DNA of 64,000 nt from Desulfurococcaceae archaeon MEX13E-LK6-19 (GTDB lineage: Archaea; Thermoproteota; Thermoprotei_A; Sulfolobales; Desulfurococcaceae), in NCBI GenBank assembly GCA_029637525.1, contig CP072660.1, positions 558,001 to 622,000 of the forward strand, given 5' to 3'. How positions within the stretch are numbered: position 1 is the first letter of the stretch; every line of letters starts with the position of its first letter. This document shows positions 17,244-26,922 of this stretch, in pieces. Made by a program: the position numbers and the translations under genes. The notes under the pieces are model-generated. The model worked only from the letters and a program-made list of their open reading frames with translations, did no database searches and was not told the origin of the DNA.

Positions 17244-18543
17244 CATAATAGAGAAAACGATAAGGATCCTGTTGAAACACCCACTTTGTAATCATTGTCT
17301 AGGAAGATTATTTGCTAGACTAGGCAAGGGATTAGGAAACGATGAACGTGGATACGCGTTGAAAACGCTGGTATCAATGCTTATTCCGACGGAGGAAGGA
17401 GACGATAAACTAAGGGATTTTGTCAAAAAACTTGCTGAAAATGCTGGAGACCCGCTGACAAGACTATACAACGTAGTTTATGGTGAAGACGTAGAGCCTA
17501 AGAAATGTAGTTTATGTAATGGAAAAATATCCCGTAAATACTTCGAGGAACTAGCGGATAATGTGATAGAGATACTCAAGGAATACAATGCTACAAGCTT
17601 CCTCATCGGAGTAACAATAGATAGGGAAATGATGCTAAAGGAACTAGAGCTCGTTAGAGAAATAGGGATTGATTATAGTGAATCAATAAAAAACGAGATA
17701 AAAAGAGAAGTAGGAAAAATAGTCAAGGAGAAAACAGGTATAGAACCAGACTTCACGAGACCAGATATAGTAGCGATAATAGACTATGAGAAAAACACCA
17801 TACACCCCATCGTCAACCCCATTCTTCTCACCGGCAGATACTGGAAGAAAGCAAGAAACATATCACACACTATATGGAGTGTTGAAGGAGCAAAGAAGTA
17901 CCCGTACTCCATAGAAGAGTTCCTAGACCATACACTAAACCCCCTCTACGATTCGGATAAAGCAATACTGCATGCATCAGGTCGTGAAGACGTTGATGCA
18001 AGAATGCTAGGAACAGGAAGACCAATGGTAGTAGAAATCGTGAACCCTAGGTTCAGGCTCGTTGATACGAATTTGTTAAACGAGTTACTCAAATCAGTAG
18101 TTATTGATGCAGAAGTATACGGGGAAGCAACAAGAGAGACGATAAGACTGCTGAAAACAGACTTGTCGAAGAAGGAAAAAATATACAAAGCACTGGTTGT
18201 GACGGATCAGCCAGTGAGTGATGATAAACTACGTGAACTCGAGGAGTTCTTCAGAAACAGGACAATCAGGCAGCTAACACCATTAAGAATACTTAGAAGG
18301 AAAAAAGAGAGAGAAAGAATTAGGAAGGTATACGAAGTCGTTGTCAATAAGATCTCGGATAGAGTTTTTGAGGCACTGATAAAAAGTGATGGGGGTCTCT
18401 ACATAAAGGAGTTAATATCAGGGGATCAAGGTAGAACAGATCCAAGTTTTACGTCGGTACTAGGAGTACAAGCATACTGTATAGAGCTTGACGTGATCGG
18501 TGTAGAAGTATATCTTCCACGTATACAAAAACCTTTAAATTAA
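17200..18543 (+). CDS. pus10: tRNA pseudouridine synthase Pus10
   Basis: Makes pseudouridine 54 (and 55 in archaea) in the T-loop. A 447-residue protein. N-terminal THUMP-like half with two zinc-knuckle-type Cys pairs, 'CNHCLGRLFARLGKGLGNDERG' and 'CSLCNGK'; C-terminal catalytic half with the catalytic Asp in 'GREDVDARMLGTGRP' and 'EIVNPRF'. Overlaps the TrmY-like gene, indicating tight coupling of isomerisation and methylation. L21e follows 55 bases later. Confidence 0.96.
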   Translation: MQEDYVEKAKNNAANIIEKTIRILLKHPLCNHCLGRLFARLGKGLGNDERGYALKTLVSMLIPTEEGDDKLRDFVKKLAENAGDPLTRLYNVVYGEDVEPKKCSLCNGKISRKYFEELADNVIEILKEYNATSFLIGVTIDREMMLKELELVREIGIDYSESIKNEIKREVGKIVKEKTGIEPDFTRPDIVAIIDYEKNTIHPIVNPILLTGRYWKKARNISHTIWSVEGAKKYPYSIEEFLDHTLNPLYDSDKAILHASGREDVDARMLGTGRPMVVEIVNPRFRLVDTNLLNELLKSVVIDAEVYGEATRETIRLLKTDLSKKEKIYKALVVTDQPVSDDKLRELEEFFRNRTIRQLTPLRILRRKKERERIRKVYEVVVNKISDRVFEALIKSDGGLYIKELISGDQGRTDPSFTSVLGVQAYCIELDVIGVEVYLPRIQKPLN

Positions 18544-18598
18544 GGGTTCGCTGTTCTAAAACAAGCCAGAGTATATACGGAGGAGATGGTGGCAATAA

Positions 18599-18904
18599 AT
18601 GGTCAAGGCACCCAGAGGCTATAGGCATAGAACAAGGAAATTAATGACGAAAAAAGTCAGAGAGCGCGGCGCAATACCTCCACTAAGCCTCCTCTTGTAC
18701 GAATACAAGGTTGGCGATAAAGTACACATAGTGATAAACCCCTCGGTGCACAAAGGTATGCCTCACAGGAGATTCCATGGAAAAACAGGAGTCATAGTAG
18801 GCAAGAGAGGGAAATGCTATATCGTTGAGGTATACTTAGGTGACAAGAAGAAAACACTGATCGTACGGCCTGAGCACCTTAGGCCCGTTAAAACAAGCCA
18901 GTAA
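18599..18904 (+). CDS. rpl21e: Ribosomal protein L21e
   Basis: Large-subunit protein of 101 residues: 'MVKAPRGYRHRTRKLMTKKVRERGAIPP', 'YKVGDKVHIVINPSVHKGMPHRRFHGKTG' and 'VRPEHLRPV' are diagnostic. An ATATAC-containing TATA-like box sits at about 18570 with GGAGGAGATGG following. Commonly encoded beside rpo4, as here. Confidence 0.98.
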   Translation: MVKAPRGYRHRTRKLMTKKVRERGAIPPLSLLLYEYKVGDKVHIVINPSVHKGMPHRRFHGKTGVIVGKRGKCYIVEVYLGDKKKTLIVRPEHLRPVKTSQ

Positions 18905-18950
18905 AACAATTTATTAACAGGAAACAATACTTCAATCATGGTGTTAACCC

Positions 18951-19310
18951 TTGTCCAGTGAATTAGATATTGAAGTGATTGAGGAAAAACATGTATCAAA
19001 TCCTGTTGCTAAAAAACTTCTAGAGAAAATAATCAAGCGTATAGAAGAAAAGGAAGGCACTATACCTCTCTTACTACACAAGACCATGGAGTATCTACGC
19101 CAGTACTCGAAAATGGATGCAGACAAGGCTGAAGCTCTCGAGAGGGAGCTAAGTGCTTTTGAGTTGAAACCAGAAACCATAGTAATGTTCGTCAACATAT
19201 GTCCTGAAACACTTGATGAAGCCAGAACCCTACTTGTACTGGAGGAAAGAACTATCGATACTGAAGAACTAAACAAGATCCTGGAAGTTGTAAAGAAGTA
19301 TTGCTCATAA
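18951..19310 (+). CDS. rpo4: RNA polymerase subunit Rpo4 (RpoF)
   Basis: Forms the stalk of archaeal RNA polymerase with Rpo7. The 119-residue protein has the helical Rpo4 pattern: 'LEKIIKRIEEKEGTIPLLLHKTMEYLRQYSKMDADKAEALERELSAFELKPETIVMFVNICPETLDEARTLL' in sequence. TTG start at 18951 after CCTTG; 46 bases after L21e. Co-occurrence with L21e and DUF655 is the conserved archaeal order. Confidence 0.95.
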   Translation: MSSELDIEVIEEKHVSNPVAKKLLEKIIKRIEEKEGTIPLLLHKTMEYLRQYSKMDADKAEALERELSAFELKPETIVMFVNICPETLDEARTLLVLEERTIDTEELNKILEVVKKYCS

Positions 19311-19443
19311 GAATCTCTTTATGAGATATAAATACTTCTTGGAAATCTAAACTAACTAACTTAAATAATCTGGGTCTACATTATTATATTGACAAGACCA
19401 ATGCATAAAACACTCTCTAACATGTAAAAGGTGATCAATTACC

Positions 19444-20118
19444 GTGTACCAGCCGCGTAGGCCAAGACAACCCTTTGGCCCGCCCGGGCCTTCTAGGAGA
19501 AGAGGGAGAGAAGAACTTAAGGAGACTAGTGTTTATATTCTCGACTTCATGCCGTTTGGCAATCCATTGGATAAATATGTTGAGTATAGGAATAAACCTG
19601 TTGCACAAGCCATAGGAACAAGGTTCTTTACACTACTTGAAGTAGAACCCTATCCTGGTGTTGACCTGAGACCCGGCGAGAAAGTAGAGCTTGACAGGGA
19701 GTCAAAGATCAAGAGGATTATTGGTAGGATATCGTATGACGATCTTACATCTACGGCTAAGGATAATCTGGAGGGTATTGTCAGAAAGATTGTTGAAGAG
19801 AACGAGAAAGTATTCGTGGACTTCTTTAATAAAGCAGGGCCCATAACACTTAAACTGCACACACTTGAGCTCCTGCCTGGAATAGGTAAAAAGACCATGA
19901 AATTAATACTTGATGAACGAAGGAAAAAGCCTTTTGAATCATTTCAGGACATACAAGAGAGAGTTAAACTAAGTGATCCCGTGAAAACAATAGTCGACCG
20001 TATACTAGTGGAGCTTCGTGGCGAAGACAAGTACTATTTATTCATAAAACCGCCGAGACATAAAATAGGTCCTGGGACGATATATATTGGTTACCTAGAG
20101 AAAGTACGGCACTTCTAA
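19444..20118 (+). CDS. DUF655 predicted RNA-binding protein
   Basis: A 224-residue conserved archaeal protein. A Pro/Arg-rich N-terminus is followed by an OB-like part ('DFMPFGNPLDKYVEYRNKPVAQAIGTRFFTLLEVEPYPG') and a helix-hairpin-helix nucleic-acid-binding region ('LELLPGIGKKTMKLILDERRKKPFESFQDIQERV'). Conserved next to rpo4 and ksgA in Crenarchaeota, suggesting a role in rRNA or transcript metabolism. GTG start at 19444; a 133-base leader region contains several TATA-like runs. Confidence 0.88.
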   Translation: MYQPRRPRQPFGPPGPSRRRGREELKETSVYILDFMPFGNPLDKYVEYRNKPVAQAIGTRFFTLLEVEPYPGVDLRPGEKVELDRESKIKRIIGRISYDDLTSTAKDNLEGIVRKIVEENEKVFVDFFNKAGPITLKLHTLELLPGIGKKTMKLILDERRKKPFESFQDIQERVKLSDPVKTIVDRILVELRGEDKYYLFIKPPRHKIGPGTIYIGYLEKVRHF

Positions 20119-20167
20119 TAGGTTACCGTAAAATTGTCGATTGAAATAAATGTGAAGGTACCATCCT

Positions 20168-20995
20168 TTGTCCAAACCTCCTTTGTCATCAACTAGAATG
20201 CTTCTAATATGGACAAGGAACAAGCTGAAAGAATATGGTATAAAACCCAAGGAAAAATACAGCCAGTCTTTTGTAGTAAGTCCTTTTCTTGTACTTGATA
20301 TTGTGGGTAAGGTTCGTGAATTAGCGTGTAGAAATGTTATAGAAGTAGGGAGTGGTCTTGGAACTATAACGTATTACTTGTCTTCATACAGTAGAGTTCT
20401 GGCAATAGAAATAGATCCATTACTTGCCGTTGCTACAAGAAATACTGTCGAAAACAAAAATAGCTGCATAGTAGTAAATGGCGATGCTCTTGAAATCGAC
20501 TGGTGTACTGAATGTATTGTATCAAATACTCCCTACCATATATCATCTGACTTAATAATAAAGATTGCAAGAACCAATGCTGTGAAGAAGGCGGTTCTTG
20601 TTTTACAGAAAGAAGTAGCTGAAAGACTAACTGCTAAGCCAGGTACCAACAGCTATGGGAGACTAACGATCATCACAAAAATATTGTTTAATGTGGAAAC
20701 AGTCCGGACATATCCACCATCTTGTTTCTATCCCCAACCAAAAGTGTATTCACGGTTAGTAGTACTTGAGAGAAAGAAGAATTACGATAAACATACTGAG
20801 ATACTAGAGGAGATTACAAGACTCCTTTTTAGCGAGCGAAGGAAAAAAGCTATACGTGTCCTTGAGAGAAAACTTGGTGTTAAAAGAGATGAAGCACGGA
20901 GGCTTGGTATTAGTGATGAAGCCAGAGTCTATGAGCTGGAGCCAAGGGTTTTGCTAGAGATAGCAAGACTGGTAATGGAAAGAAAGTATTCATAG
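20168..20995 (+). CDS. ksgA: 16S rRNA adenine dimethyltransferase (KsgA/Dim1)
   Basis: Dimethylates two adjacent adenines in the 3'-terminal helix of 16S rRNA using AdoMet. 275 residues: AdoMet motif I 'VIEVGSGLGTITYYL', acidic 'AIEIDPLLA', catalytic 'SNTPYHISSDL' (NxPY form), and the C-terminal helical domain 'FSERRKKAIRVLERKLG'. TTG start at 20168. Followed by the Mtq2-like gene after 20 bases. Confidence 0.95.
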   Translation: MSKPPLSSTRMLLIWTRNKLKEYGIKPKEKYSQSFVVSPFLVLDIVGKVRELACRNVIEVGSGLGTITYYLSSYSRVLAIEIDPLLAVATRNTVENKNSCIVVNGDALEIDWCTECIVSNTPYHISSDLIIKIARTNAVKKAVLVLQKEVAERLTAKPGTNSYGRLTIITKILFNVETVRTYPPSCFYPQPKVYSRLVVLERKKNYDKHTEILEEITRLLFSERRKKAIRVLERKLGVKRDEARRLGISDEARVYELEPRVLLEIARLVMERKYS

Positions 20996-21015
20996 ATGAC
21001 ACAACATGGATTACC

Positions 21016-21588
21016 GTGTTCAACGGAGTATACGAACCAGCTGAAGACACATGGCTTCTCCTGAAAATAATTAACGCAGATCTGATTAAGGGAAAGACCT
21101 TAGTTGATGTATGTACGGGGAGTGGTGTAATAGGGATCTACCTGGTGTTAAAAAACATTGTTTCTAAGGCAATACTGATCGATATAGATGACAATGCTGT
21201 CCATAACGCGTATCACAACGTTGTGGAGAAGAATATTTCCAGCAAAGCAATTGTGTTGAAATGCGATTTATTGTCATGTATCGGTAACAAAAGCGTAGAA
21301 GTAATAACAGCTAATCCACCATACCTGCCTAGGGAAAACAGGACTATGTTCAGAGACGTAGATGCAGGTCATAGAGGCATAGAAATCCTATCAAGAATTA
21401 TTGAGCAGTCATCAGAGAAACTTAAAGATAATGGTGTTCTCTACATAGTATTCTCCTCACTAACTGGAAAAGAGGAAGTATTCTCGCTTCTAAGAAAACA
21501 TGGTTTCAAAGTAAATAGAGAAGTTTATGAACATTATTTCTTTGAAGACATAATAGCTGTGGAGGCGATTCTTAGTGAAACAAGTTAG
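21016..21588 (+). CDS. HemK/Mtq2-type protein-glutamine methyltransferase
   Basis: A 190-residue AdoMet enzyme: 'GVYEPAEDTWLLLKII', motif I 'LVDVCTGSGVIGIYL', 'ILIDIDDNAVHNAYHNV' and the Gln/N-methylation motif 'NPPYLP'. The YEPAEDT start is typical of archaeal/eukaryotic Mtq2, which methylates the GGQ glutamine of release factor aRF1. GTG start at 21016. Overlaps the TrmJ-like gene by 14 bases. Confidence 0.88.
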   Translation: MFNGVYEPAEDTWLLLKIINADLIKGKTLVDVCTGSGVIGIYLVLKNIVSKAILIDIDDNAVHNAYHNVVEKNISSKAIVLKCDLLSCIGNKSVEVITANPPYLPRENRTMFRDVDAGHRGIEILSRIIEQSSEKLKDNGVLYIVFSSLTGKEEVFSLLRKHGFKVNREVYEHYFFEDIIAVEAILSETS

Positions 21589-22309
21589 GGTAGTGCTTGT
21601 CGAACCAGAAGGGGCTATGAATATAGGTTTTGTTGCAAGAACATGTATGAACTTCGGTGTCGAGGAACTCTATATAGTTAATCCAAAAGCTAGTCTTGAA
21701 GAAGCTAGGAGATATTCCGCCAAAGCTGTTGGTCTTCTCGAGAAATCAGTGATTGTTAATACACTTGATGAAGCATTAGAGGGAGGGGACATCATTGTAG
21801 CGACGTCAGCTAAAGGCTATAGTGAAGGAGATTACGTGAGGCAGGCGGTGCCCGTAAGAGAATTTGTTGAAAAAATGGTTACTGGTAAAGAGAAAATAGT
21901 CCTTCTCTTCGGCCGCGAGAGTACTGGTCTTACGCGAGAAGAAATCAAGAAAGCACAGGTACTAGTAACCATACCTGCTAACCCAGTGTATCCAGTACTA
22001 AACTTGAGTCATGCAGTAGCGATAATACTCTACGAGTTATGGGTGAAGCTATCCAATATTCAATGCAATGTTCCTCCACCAGCTCCGCCAAACAAGATAA
22101 ATGAGATCATAACTTTATTCGACGAGCTTGTGAAGAAACTTAGACTACATGAGACCAAGGCTGAGCGTATACACCATATAATAAGGAGTATACTCTATAG
22201 GAGTAGGCTTAGTGAGTATGAAGCAAGACTTCTTGTGTACCTGTTAAGGAAGACGCTGCGGGGTTTAGAGAGTATTGAAGATAGCCTTTACGGTGAATCC
22301 AGGGATTGA
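21575..22309 (+). CDS. trmJ: TrmJ-like SpoU-type tRNA 2'-O-methyltransferase
   Basis: A 244-residue SPOUT enzyme. SpoU motifs are clear: 'VLVEPEGAMNIGFVARTCMNFGVEELYIVNP', 'VLLFGRESTGLTREE' and 'PANPVYPVLNLSHAVAIILYEL', which form the trefoil-knot AdoMet site. The archaeal TrmJ family methylates the ribose of position 32 in tRNAs. The C-terminal helical extension is also family-typical. Overlaps its neighbours on both sides (14 and 35 bases). Confidence 0.88.
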   Translation: MKQVRVVLVEPEGAMNIGFVARTCMNFGVEELYIVNPKASLEEARRYSAKAVGLLEKSVIVNTLDEALEGGDIIVATSAKGYSEGDYVRQAVPVREFVEKMVTGKEKIVLLFGRESTGLTREEIKKAQVLVTIPANPVYPVLNLSHAVAIILYELWVKLSNIQCNVPPPAPPNKINEIITLFDELVKKLRLHETKAERIHHIIRSILYRSRLSEYEARLLVYLLRKTLRGLESIEDSLYGESRD

Positions 22310-23327
22310 AGATATCGTTGCAGAAGAAGCCCGTGCGGAACTGGGTGGAAAACCTGTATACAACATGTTGTCTGGCTATGTATTCCTTGAAGAACCTAAA
22401 CAAGGTATTGAAGGAATCTACAGGCTTAGAACAATAAATAGGGCAATGATCCTCCTAACAGTCATAGACAATATTAGACCCGACTACTCCTATTTACCAG
22501 AATTAAAAGCCATTCTCGAAAAGAATCTAGGTAACATTGTTGAATACGTGACGCCAGAGACAAGCTTTGCAGTACAAGTAGAGAGAATGGGTAGGCACGA
22601 GTACACGTCAATGGATATAGCACGTATTGTAGGCGATGTAGTGATTTCTATTACAACAAAATTCTATGGACGAAGACCACCAGTTAACCTGAGGAACCCC
22701 AATATAATAGTCCATGTTTTCCTCAGAGAGGAACGATTACTAGCAGGAATAGTGCTCACGGGCCCCTGGAGTATGCATAGACGCGGGTATAGAGTATATG
22801 ACCACCCGGCAGCATTGAAGCCAACACTGGCTGCAGCAATGCTATACATTTCGGGGACACGCGACAAACAAGTTATAGTAGACCCTATGTGTGGTGGCGG
22901 AACAATACCTATAGAAGCAGCTCTTCTACATGAAGACGCTGTAATTATTGGTACTGACATAAATCCCGTTCACATTAAGGGCGCTAGATATAATGCTGTA
23001 GCAGCCGGTGTCGCGGGGAAAACAACGTTTAAGGTATGGGATGCTCGCCGTATACATGAATTGCTCTCAAATATTGATCATATGATCCTCAATCCGCCTT
23101 ATGGAATACGTTACGGGGATCCATGGAGTATAAGGCGTCTATACAGGAAATTCCTTGAGTCAGCATGGAAAGCACTTAATGACGGGGGGAGACTAACGAT
23201 GATAACTACAGAATTCAGTTATGTACATAGAATTGCGGAGGAAATCGGGTACAAGATAGTGCATGAGAGAACAGTGTTCCACGGAAATCTCTATCCTCAC
23301 ATAATGGTTCTGGAGAAGAGTAGATAA
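22275..23327 (+). CDS. THUMP-domain RNA methyltransferase (Trm14-like)
   Basis: A 350-residue protein. N-terminal ferredoxin-like and THUMP part (about 1-150, '[18 protein letters not shown]', '[28 protein letters not shown]') and C-terminal Rossmann methyltransferase with '[17 protein letters not shown]' and the N2-guanine motif '[10 protein letters not shown]'. Closest in pattern to Trm14 (tRNA m2G6). TrmG10-type (usually DPPYG) is less likely. Overlaps trmJ by 35 bases. Confidence 0.82.
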   Translation: MKIAFTVNPGIEDIVAEEARAELGGKPVYNMLSGYVFLEEPKQGIEGIYRLRTINRAMILLTVIDNIRPDYSYLPELKAILEKNLGNIVEYVTPETSFAVQVERMGRHEYTSMDIARIVGDVVISITTKFYGRRPPVNLRNPNIIVHVFLREERLLAGIVLTGPWSMHRRGYRVYDHPAALKPTLAAAMLYISGTRDKQVIVDPMCGGGTIPIEAALLHEDAVIIGTDINPVHIKGARYNAVAAGVAGKTTFKVWDARRIHELLSNIDHMILNPPYGIRYGDPWSIRRLYRKFLESAWKALNDGGRLTMITTEFSYVHRIAEEIGYKIVHERTVFHGNLYPHIMVLEKSR

Positions 23328-23350
23328 GAGGAAATACCTTTATAAAGAAC
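23328..23350 (+). promoter_or_regulatory. TATA promoter before L10e
   Basis: CCTTTATAAAG at about 23336-23346, some 50 bases before the L10e start codon, suggests an internal promoter giving extra ribosomal-protein mRNA. Confidence 0.45.
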
Positions 23351-23395
23351 ACTAGGTTATCCACAAGAGTAGGGTTATGGAGAGGGCGGATAAGA

Positions 23396-23923
23396 ATGCC
23401 TTTGAGACCAGCGAGATGCTATACACACTTTTCAGGCCCACCCTACACTAGGAAGGAGTATATACCCGGTGTTCCACAGCCAAAGATCGTCAAGTTCGAG
23501 ATGGGTAACATACACGGAGACTATGATTACGTTGCATACCTCGTTATGAAAGAGGCGGGACAGATAAGACATAACGCACTGGAAGCAGCACGTGTAATGG
23601 CTAACAAGTATCTTAGCACTGAGGTTGGTGATAACAACTACTTCCTAAAGATACGTGTATACCCACACCACGTGCTAAGAGAGAACAAGATGATGGCTTT
23701 CGCTGGTGCAGACCGTCTACAAGATGGTATGAGACAGGCTTTCGGTAAACCAGTTGGTGTTGCAGCAAGAGTATATCCTGGAACAATAGTCATGGAAGTT
23801 CGTATAAAGAAGGAGCACGTACAACACGCCAAGGAGGCTCTCAGAAGAGCAGCTTCAAAACTACCTCTACCAGCAAGAATAGTATTCAAACCATTAAAGC
23901 CAGGGCTCAAGCCTATTGCCTGA
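23396..23923 (+). CDS. rpl10e: Ribosomal protein L10e (uL16)
   Basis: Large-subunit protein of 175 residues with the canonical '[23 protein letters not shown]', '[33 protein letters not shown]' and '[13 protein letters not shown]' segments. GGGCGGATAAGA precedes the ATG. The end overlaps dph2 by eight bases. Confidence 0.98.
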   Translation: MPLRPARCYTHFSGPPYTRKEYIPGVPQPKIVKFEMGNIHGDYDYVAYLVMKEAGQIRHNALEAARVMANKYLSTEVGDNNYFLKIRVYPHHVLRENKMMAFAGADRLQDGMRQAFGKPVGVAARVYPGTIVMEVRIKKEHVQHAKEALRRAASKLPLPARIVFKPLKPGLKPIA

Positions 23924-24962
23924 CAAAGAACCCCCGCCATACGAGATTAATTACGAGGAAATAGTTTCTTTCATAAAGAAAAACAATTGTACACGTATTC
24001 TCTTACAAGCACCAAATGGTCTAAAGACGATTCTACCACATATCATCCAAGAGCTTGAAGATAAACTGAGAAACTATAGTATCGAAATATATGTCTCGGG
24101 AACACCTTCTTATGGTTCATGTGATATCGCTGTGGATGAAGCAGAAGCTATTGGTGCACAAGCCATTATACATATTGGGCATAATAAGTATCCCCACATG
24201 CAAGTAGAGCCGAAGCTACCCGTGTACTATGTTCCAGCATACTACAGCAGACCCGTTGACAAAGAATTTATGGAGTACATAGCATCGTTTCTAGAAAAGA
24301 ATCGGGCTAAGAGAGTACTACTAGCTGCCAGTATACAGTATGTTAAGCAGGCTAGGCAAATCCACGAATTCCTTGAGGGAAAAGGATTCAATGTAATCAA
24401 GGGGACTCCAAGACATAAAGTGATGGAGGATTATCAGGTCATAGGATGCGATTATACTGCATTAGACTCCCATGAACATTACGACTTGATAATCATTATC
24501 TCCTCTGGGTTATTCCATGCACTAGGAGCGTGTTTGTATAAACGTGATAAAAAGGTCATTCTCGCCGATCCATTGAAGCGTGAAATAAAAGACCTGGGGG
24601 ATGAGTGTAGGAAAATTATTGCGAAAAGGTTGTATATTGTATCGAAAATTATTACGGATGGCTATAGTATTGTTGGATTAACTACTGGTACTAGACCCGG
24701 GCAATGCAGGCTGTCTCTCATGGAGTACTTATCTAAGCTTTTCAAAGAGAAAGGAGCACGTGTCGTAAGAATAGTATCGCACTACATTACACGTGAAGTG
24801 TTGGCAGCTATCGATAATGCTTTCAATGTAGACTTCTTTGTTGTAACGAATTGTCCAAGGTTAGCAATAGATGATCTAAGTGATTTTTATAAACCAGTTT
24901 TGACTCCTGGAGAAGCATTAATGGTTCTAAAGGAGTCACTAGACTACGTGTTCCCATGGTAG
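23916..24962 (+). CDS. dph2: Diphthamide biosynthesis enzyme Dph2
   Basis: Radical enzyme that transfers a 3-amino-3-carboxypropyl group from AdoMet to the EF-2 histidine. 348 residues with '[16 protein letters not shown]', '[32 protein letters not shown]', a central '[12 protein letters not shown]', and C-terminal '[11 protein letters not shown]'; the three separated Cys (in YGSCD, VIGCDY and TNCPR) are the expected [4Fe-4S] ligands. TTG start at 23916 inside the L10e end. Confidence 0.94.
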   Translation: MPDKEPPPYEINYEEIVSFIKKNNCTRILLQAPNGLKTILPHIIQELEDKLRNYSIEIYVSGTPSYGSCDIAVDEAEAIGAQAIIHIGHNKYPHMQVEPKLPVYYVPAYYSRPVDKEFMEYIASFLEKNRAKRVLLAASIQYVKQARQIHEFLEGKGFNVIKGTPRHKVMEDYQVIGCDYTALDSHEHYDLIIIISSGLFHALGACLYKRDKKVILADPLKREIKDLGDECRKIIAKRLYIVSKIITDGYSIVGLTTGTRPGQCRLSLMEYLSKLFKEKGARVVRIVSHYITREVLAAIDNAFNVDFFVVTNCPRLAIDDLSDFYKPVLTPGEALMVLKESLDYVFPW

Positions 24963-24965
24963 AGA

Positions 24966-25616
24966 ATGTTGGTTGACAAAAAAGAACTCGAATTATCTCT
25001 AGAGAATACACCCGAGATTAGAGAGCCTAGAGAGGAGCTGGAACAATACACGACACCACCAAGTATAGCAGCATCTCTATTATGGGAAGCGTTAATGCGT
25101 AATGATATAGTTGGAAAAACCGTTCTTGATCTAGGATGTGGGAGTCTGAGGCTAGGCATAGGTGCGCTCCTACTTGGTGCTAAAAGGGTAATTGGAGTAG
25201 ATATAGATTACAAGGTTCTTCTAGAAGCAAGAAACTGGCTTAGAGAAAACAATTTGTACCATAGAACCCTCTTGATTACTGGAGATGCTGGCTACATAGA
25301 GTTGAAGAACGTTGATACAACAATAATGAACCCTCCGTTTGGAGTAAAACCTTGTAGAAGAGGTGCTGATACGTTGTTTCTTAGAAAGGCATTAAGTATC
25401 TCTAGAAGCGTATATAGTATCCATAAGGACAGCCCTGGCTTCAGAAGTCTTTTAAAAAATATTGCTGAAGCATTTAATAGCAGGATATCTTATATTAGTA
25501 GAGCAAGATATCCTATAAAGATGATGTTGCCTCATCATAGACGTAGAGTGTACCGGATCGATGTATTACTAGTAGCTATCAGGAAAGGTGGATACCATGG
25601 AGACGCAGAAGAGTAG
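24966..25616 (+). CDS. METTL5-like N6-adenine RNA methyltransferase
   Basis: A 216-residue AdoMet methyltransferase. 'LEQYTTPPSIAASLLWEAL', motif I 'VLDLGCGSLRLGIGALLLGA', 'VIGVDIDYKVL' and catalytic 'NPPFGVKP' match the METTL5 family, which makes m6A in small-subunit rRNA in eukaryotes; the archaeal substrate is inferred. It starts three bases after dph2, and its end overlaps csl4. Confidence 0.85.
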   Translation: MLVDKKELELSLENTPEIREPREELEQYTTPPSIAASLLWEALMRNDIVGKTVLDLGCGSLRLGIGALLLGAKRVIGVDIDYKVLLEARNWLRENNLYHRTLLITGDAGYIELKNVDTTIMNPPFGVKPCRRGADTLFLRKALSISRSVYSIHKDSPGFRSLLKNIAEAFNSRISYISRARYPIKMMLPHHRRRVYRIDVLLVAIRKGGYHGDAEE

Positions 25617-26172
25617 ACAAGGAAACCTCGTTACACCTGGAGACAAGATATGTGTTATTGAAGAGTATCTCCCTGGCTCTGGGACATACGATTATATTGA
25701 CGGGTGGGTTAGGTCAGCTCTTGTTGGCAGAATTGTTATTGATAGAAACCAGAGAATGATTGTAGTTAGACAAGTCAAAAACCGTCCTTACACACCCAAA
25801 CCAGGTGATATAGTCATAGGAGTTATAGCGAGTATGTCTGACGACCTCGCGTTTATTAACATAATACAAATTGAAGGAAAAACCTCTCCATCAACATCTT
25901 TTACGGGTGTTCTACATATCTCCCAAGCCAGCGATAAATATGTTGAAACAATGTATGATGTGATCAGATTAGGGGATATAATTAGAGCAAAGGTATTGAA
26001 TGATAGAATACCCTACCAACTATCACTTAAGGGACCACAGTTTGGCGTCATAGCTGCTATGTGTAGTAAGTGTGGTGGAATGTTGAAGAAGAAAAGCGAG
26101 GAAATACTCTATTGCCCTAGATGCGGTAATGTTGAGAAAAGAAAAGTCTCAATAAAATACATGGTTAAGTAG
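25597..26172 (+). CDS. csl4: Exosome subunit Csl4
   Basis: Cap protein of the archaeal RNA-degrading exosome. 191 residues: an N-terminal domain ('LVTPGDKICVIEEYLPGSGTY'), an S1 domain ('PKPGDIVIGVIASMSDDLAFINI' to 'LGDIIRAKVLN') and a C-terminal zinc ribbon ('CSKCGGML' and 'CPRCGN'). The ATG at 25597 is preceded by AGGTGG. Overlaps the METTL5-like gene by 20 bases. Confidence 0.95.
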   Translation: METQKSRQGNLVTPGDKICVIEEYLPGSGTYDYIDGWVRSALVGRIVIDRNQRMIVVRQVKNRPYTPKPGDIVIGVIASMSDDLAFINIIQIEGKTSPSTSFTGVLHISQASDKYVETMYDVIRLGDIIRAKVLNDRIPYQLSLKGPQFGVIAAMCSKCGGMLKKKSEEILYCPRCGNVEKRKVSIKYMVK

Positions 26173-26209
26173 CTTCTACACTACCTAGTGTTTTTGGTGG
26201 AGAATCCTC

Positions 26210-26854
26210 ATGCCTATAATCAAGAGAGTATTCTTTATACCTTGCAGAGGCGATGAATGTCTTAAACTAGCTGAATTAATAAAAGACAATATCACGACAT
26301 TAGAAGCAGCCATTGAAGTGAAAGAACACGGTATAGAAGTGACTCTATACGGGTATAAAACAGATATAAAGAGAGCTTGGGTAAAAGTCAAGCAAATTGT
26401 ATCACTACACAAAGAATTGTCCAGCCTAAGTGGTAAAGAACATAAACGAATACCTGTGGACTACCTGGTCTCCTTAACTCGAAAGACATTCCCACCGATT
26501 CTCTTAGTCGAGATACTGTCCAGGAAAGGATACAAGGCGAAGTATTCCAATGGTGTCATCGAGACGAATGCTGATATAGAATTTCTGAAAAACGTTATTG
26601 AGAAAATTGCTGAAGTCTATGAGGAGATTAAGTATAGTGTTCGAGGCACAACGACAAAGTATTTTGTTGCAGCAGCATCAATAATACTTGATCTCGATCC
26701 AAACTACGTTATTGAGGAAGGATTGAAAAAAGGTTTGCTACGAAGTGATGAAGAAGAAAAACCCAGACTTACCAAGGAGTGGAGACAAGCCCTAAAAGAA
26801 TTCATGGAGAGTATTAGCAGTGAAATCCCAGGAGATCTCGAGGAGAACCCCTAA
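26210..26854 (+). CDS. DUF2067 protein
   Basis: A 214-residue crenarchaeal protein of unknown function, recognised by 'RVFFIPCRGDECLKLAELI' and 'VTLYGYKTDIKRAWVKVKQI'. The first 80 residues look like a ferredoxin-like/ACT-type alpha-beta unit. Conserved in the csl4-rpo11 cluster, so a role in RNA processing or transcription is plausible but inferred. Confidence 0.8.
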   Translation: MPIIKRVFFIPCRGDECLKLAELIKDNITTLEAAIEVKEHGIEVTLYGYKTDIKRAWVKVKQIVSLHKELSSLSGKEHKRIPVDYLVSLTRKTFPPILLVEILSRKGYKAKYSNGVIETNADIEFLKNVIEKIAEVYEEIKYSVRGTTTKYFVAAASIILDLDPNYVIEEGLKKGLLRSDEEEKPRLTKEWRQALKEFMESISSEIPGDLEENP

Positions 26855-26922
26855 ACTTATAATAGTGCGTATCTGTGGAGTAGAAAAGGAGTCTGTCATA
26901 ATGACTAATGTGGTGTAGTTTT

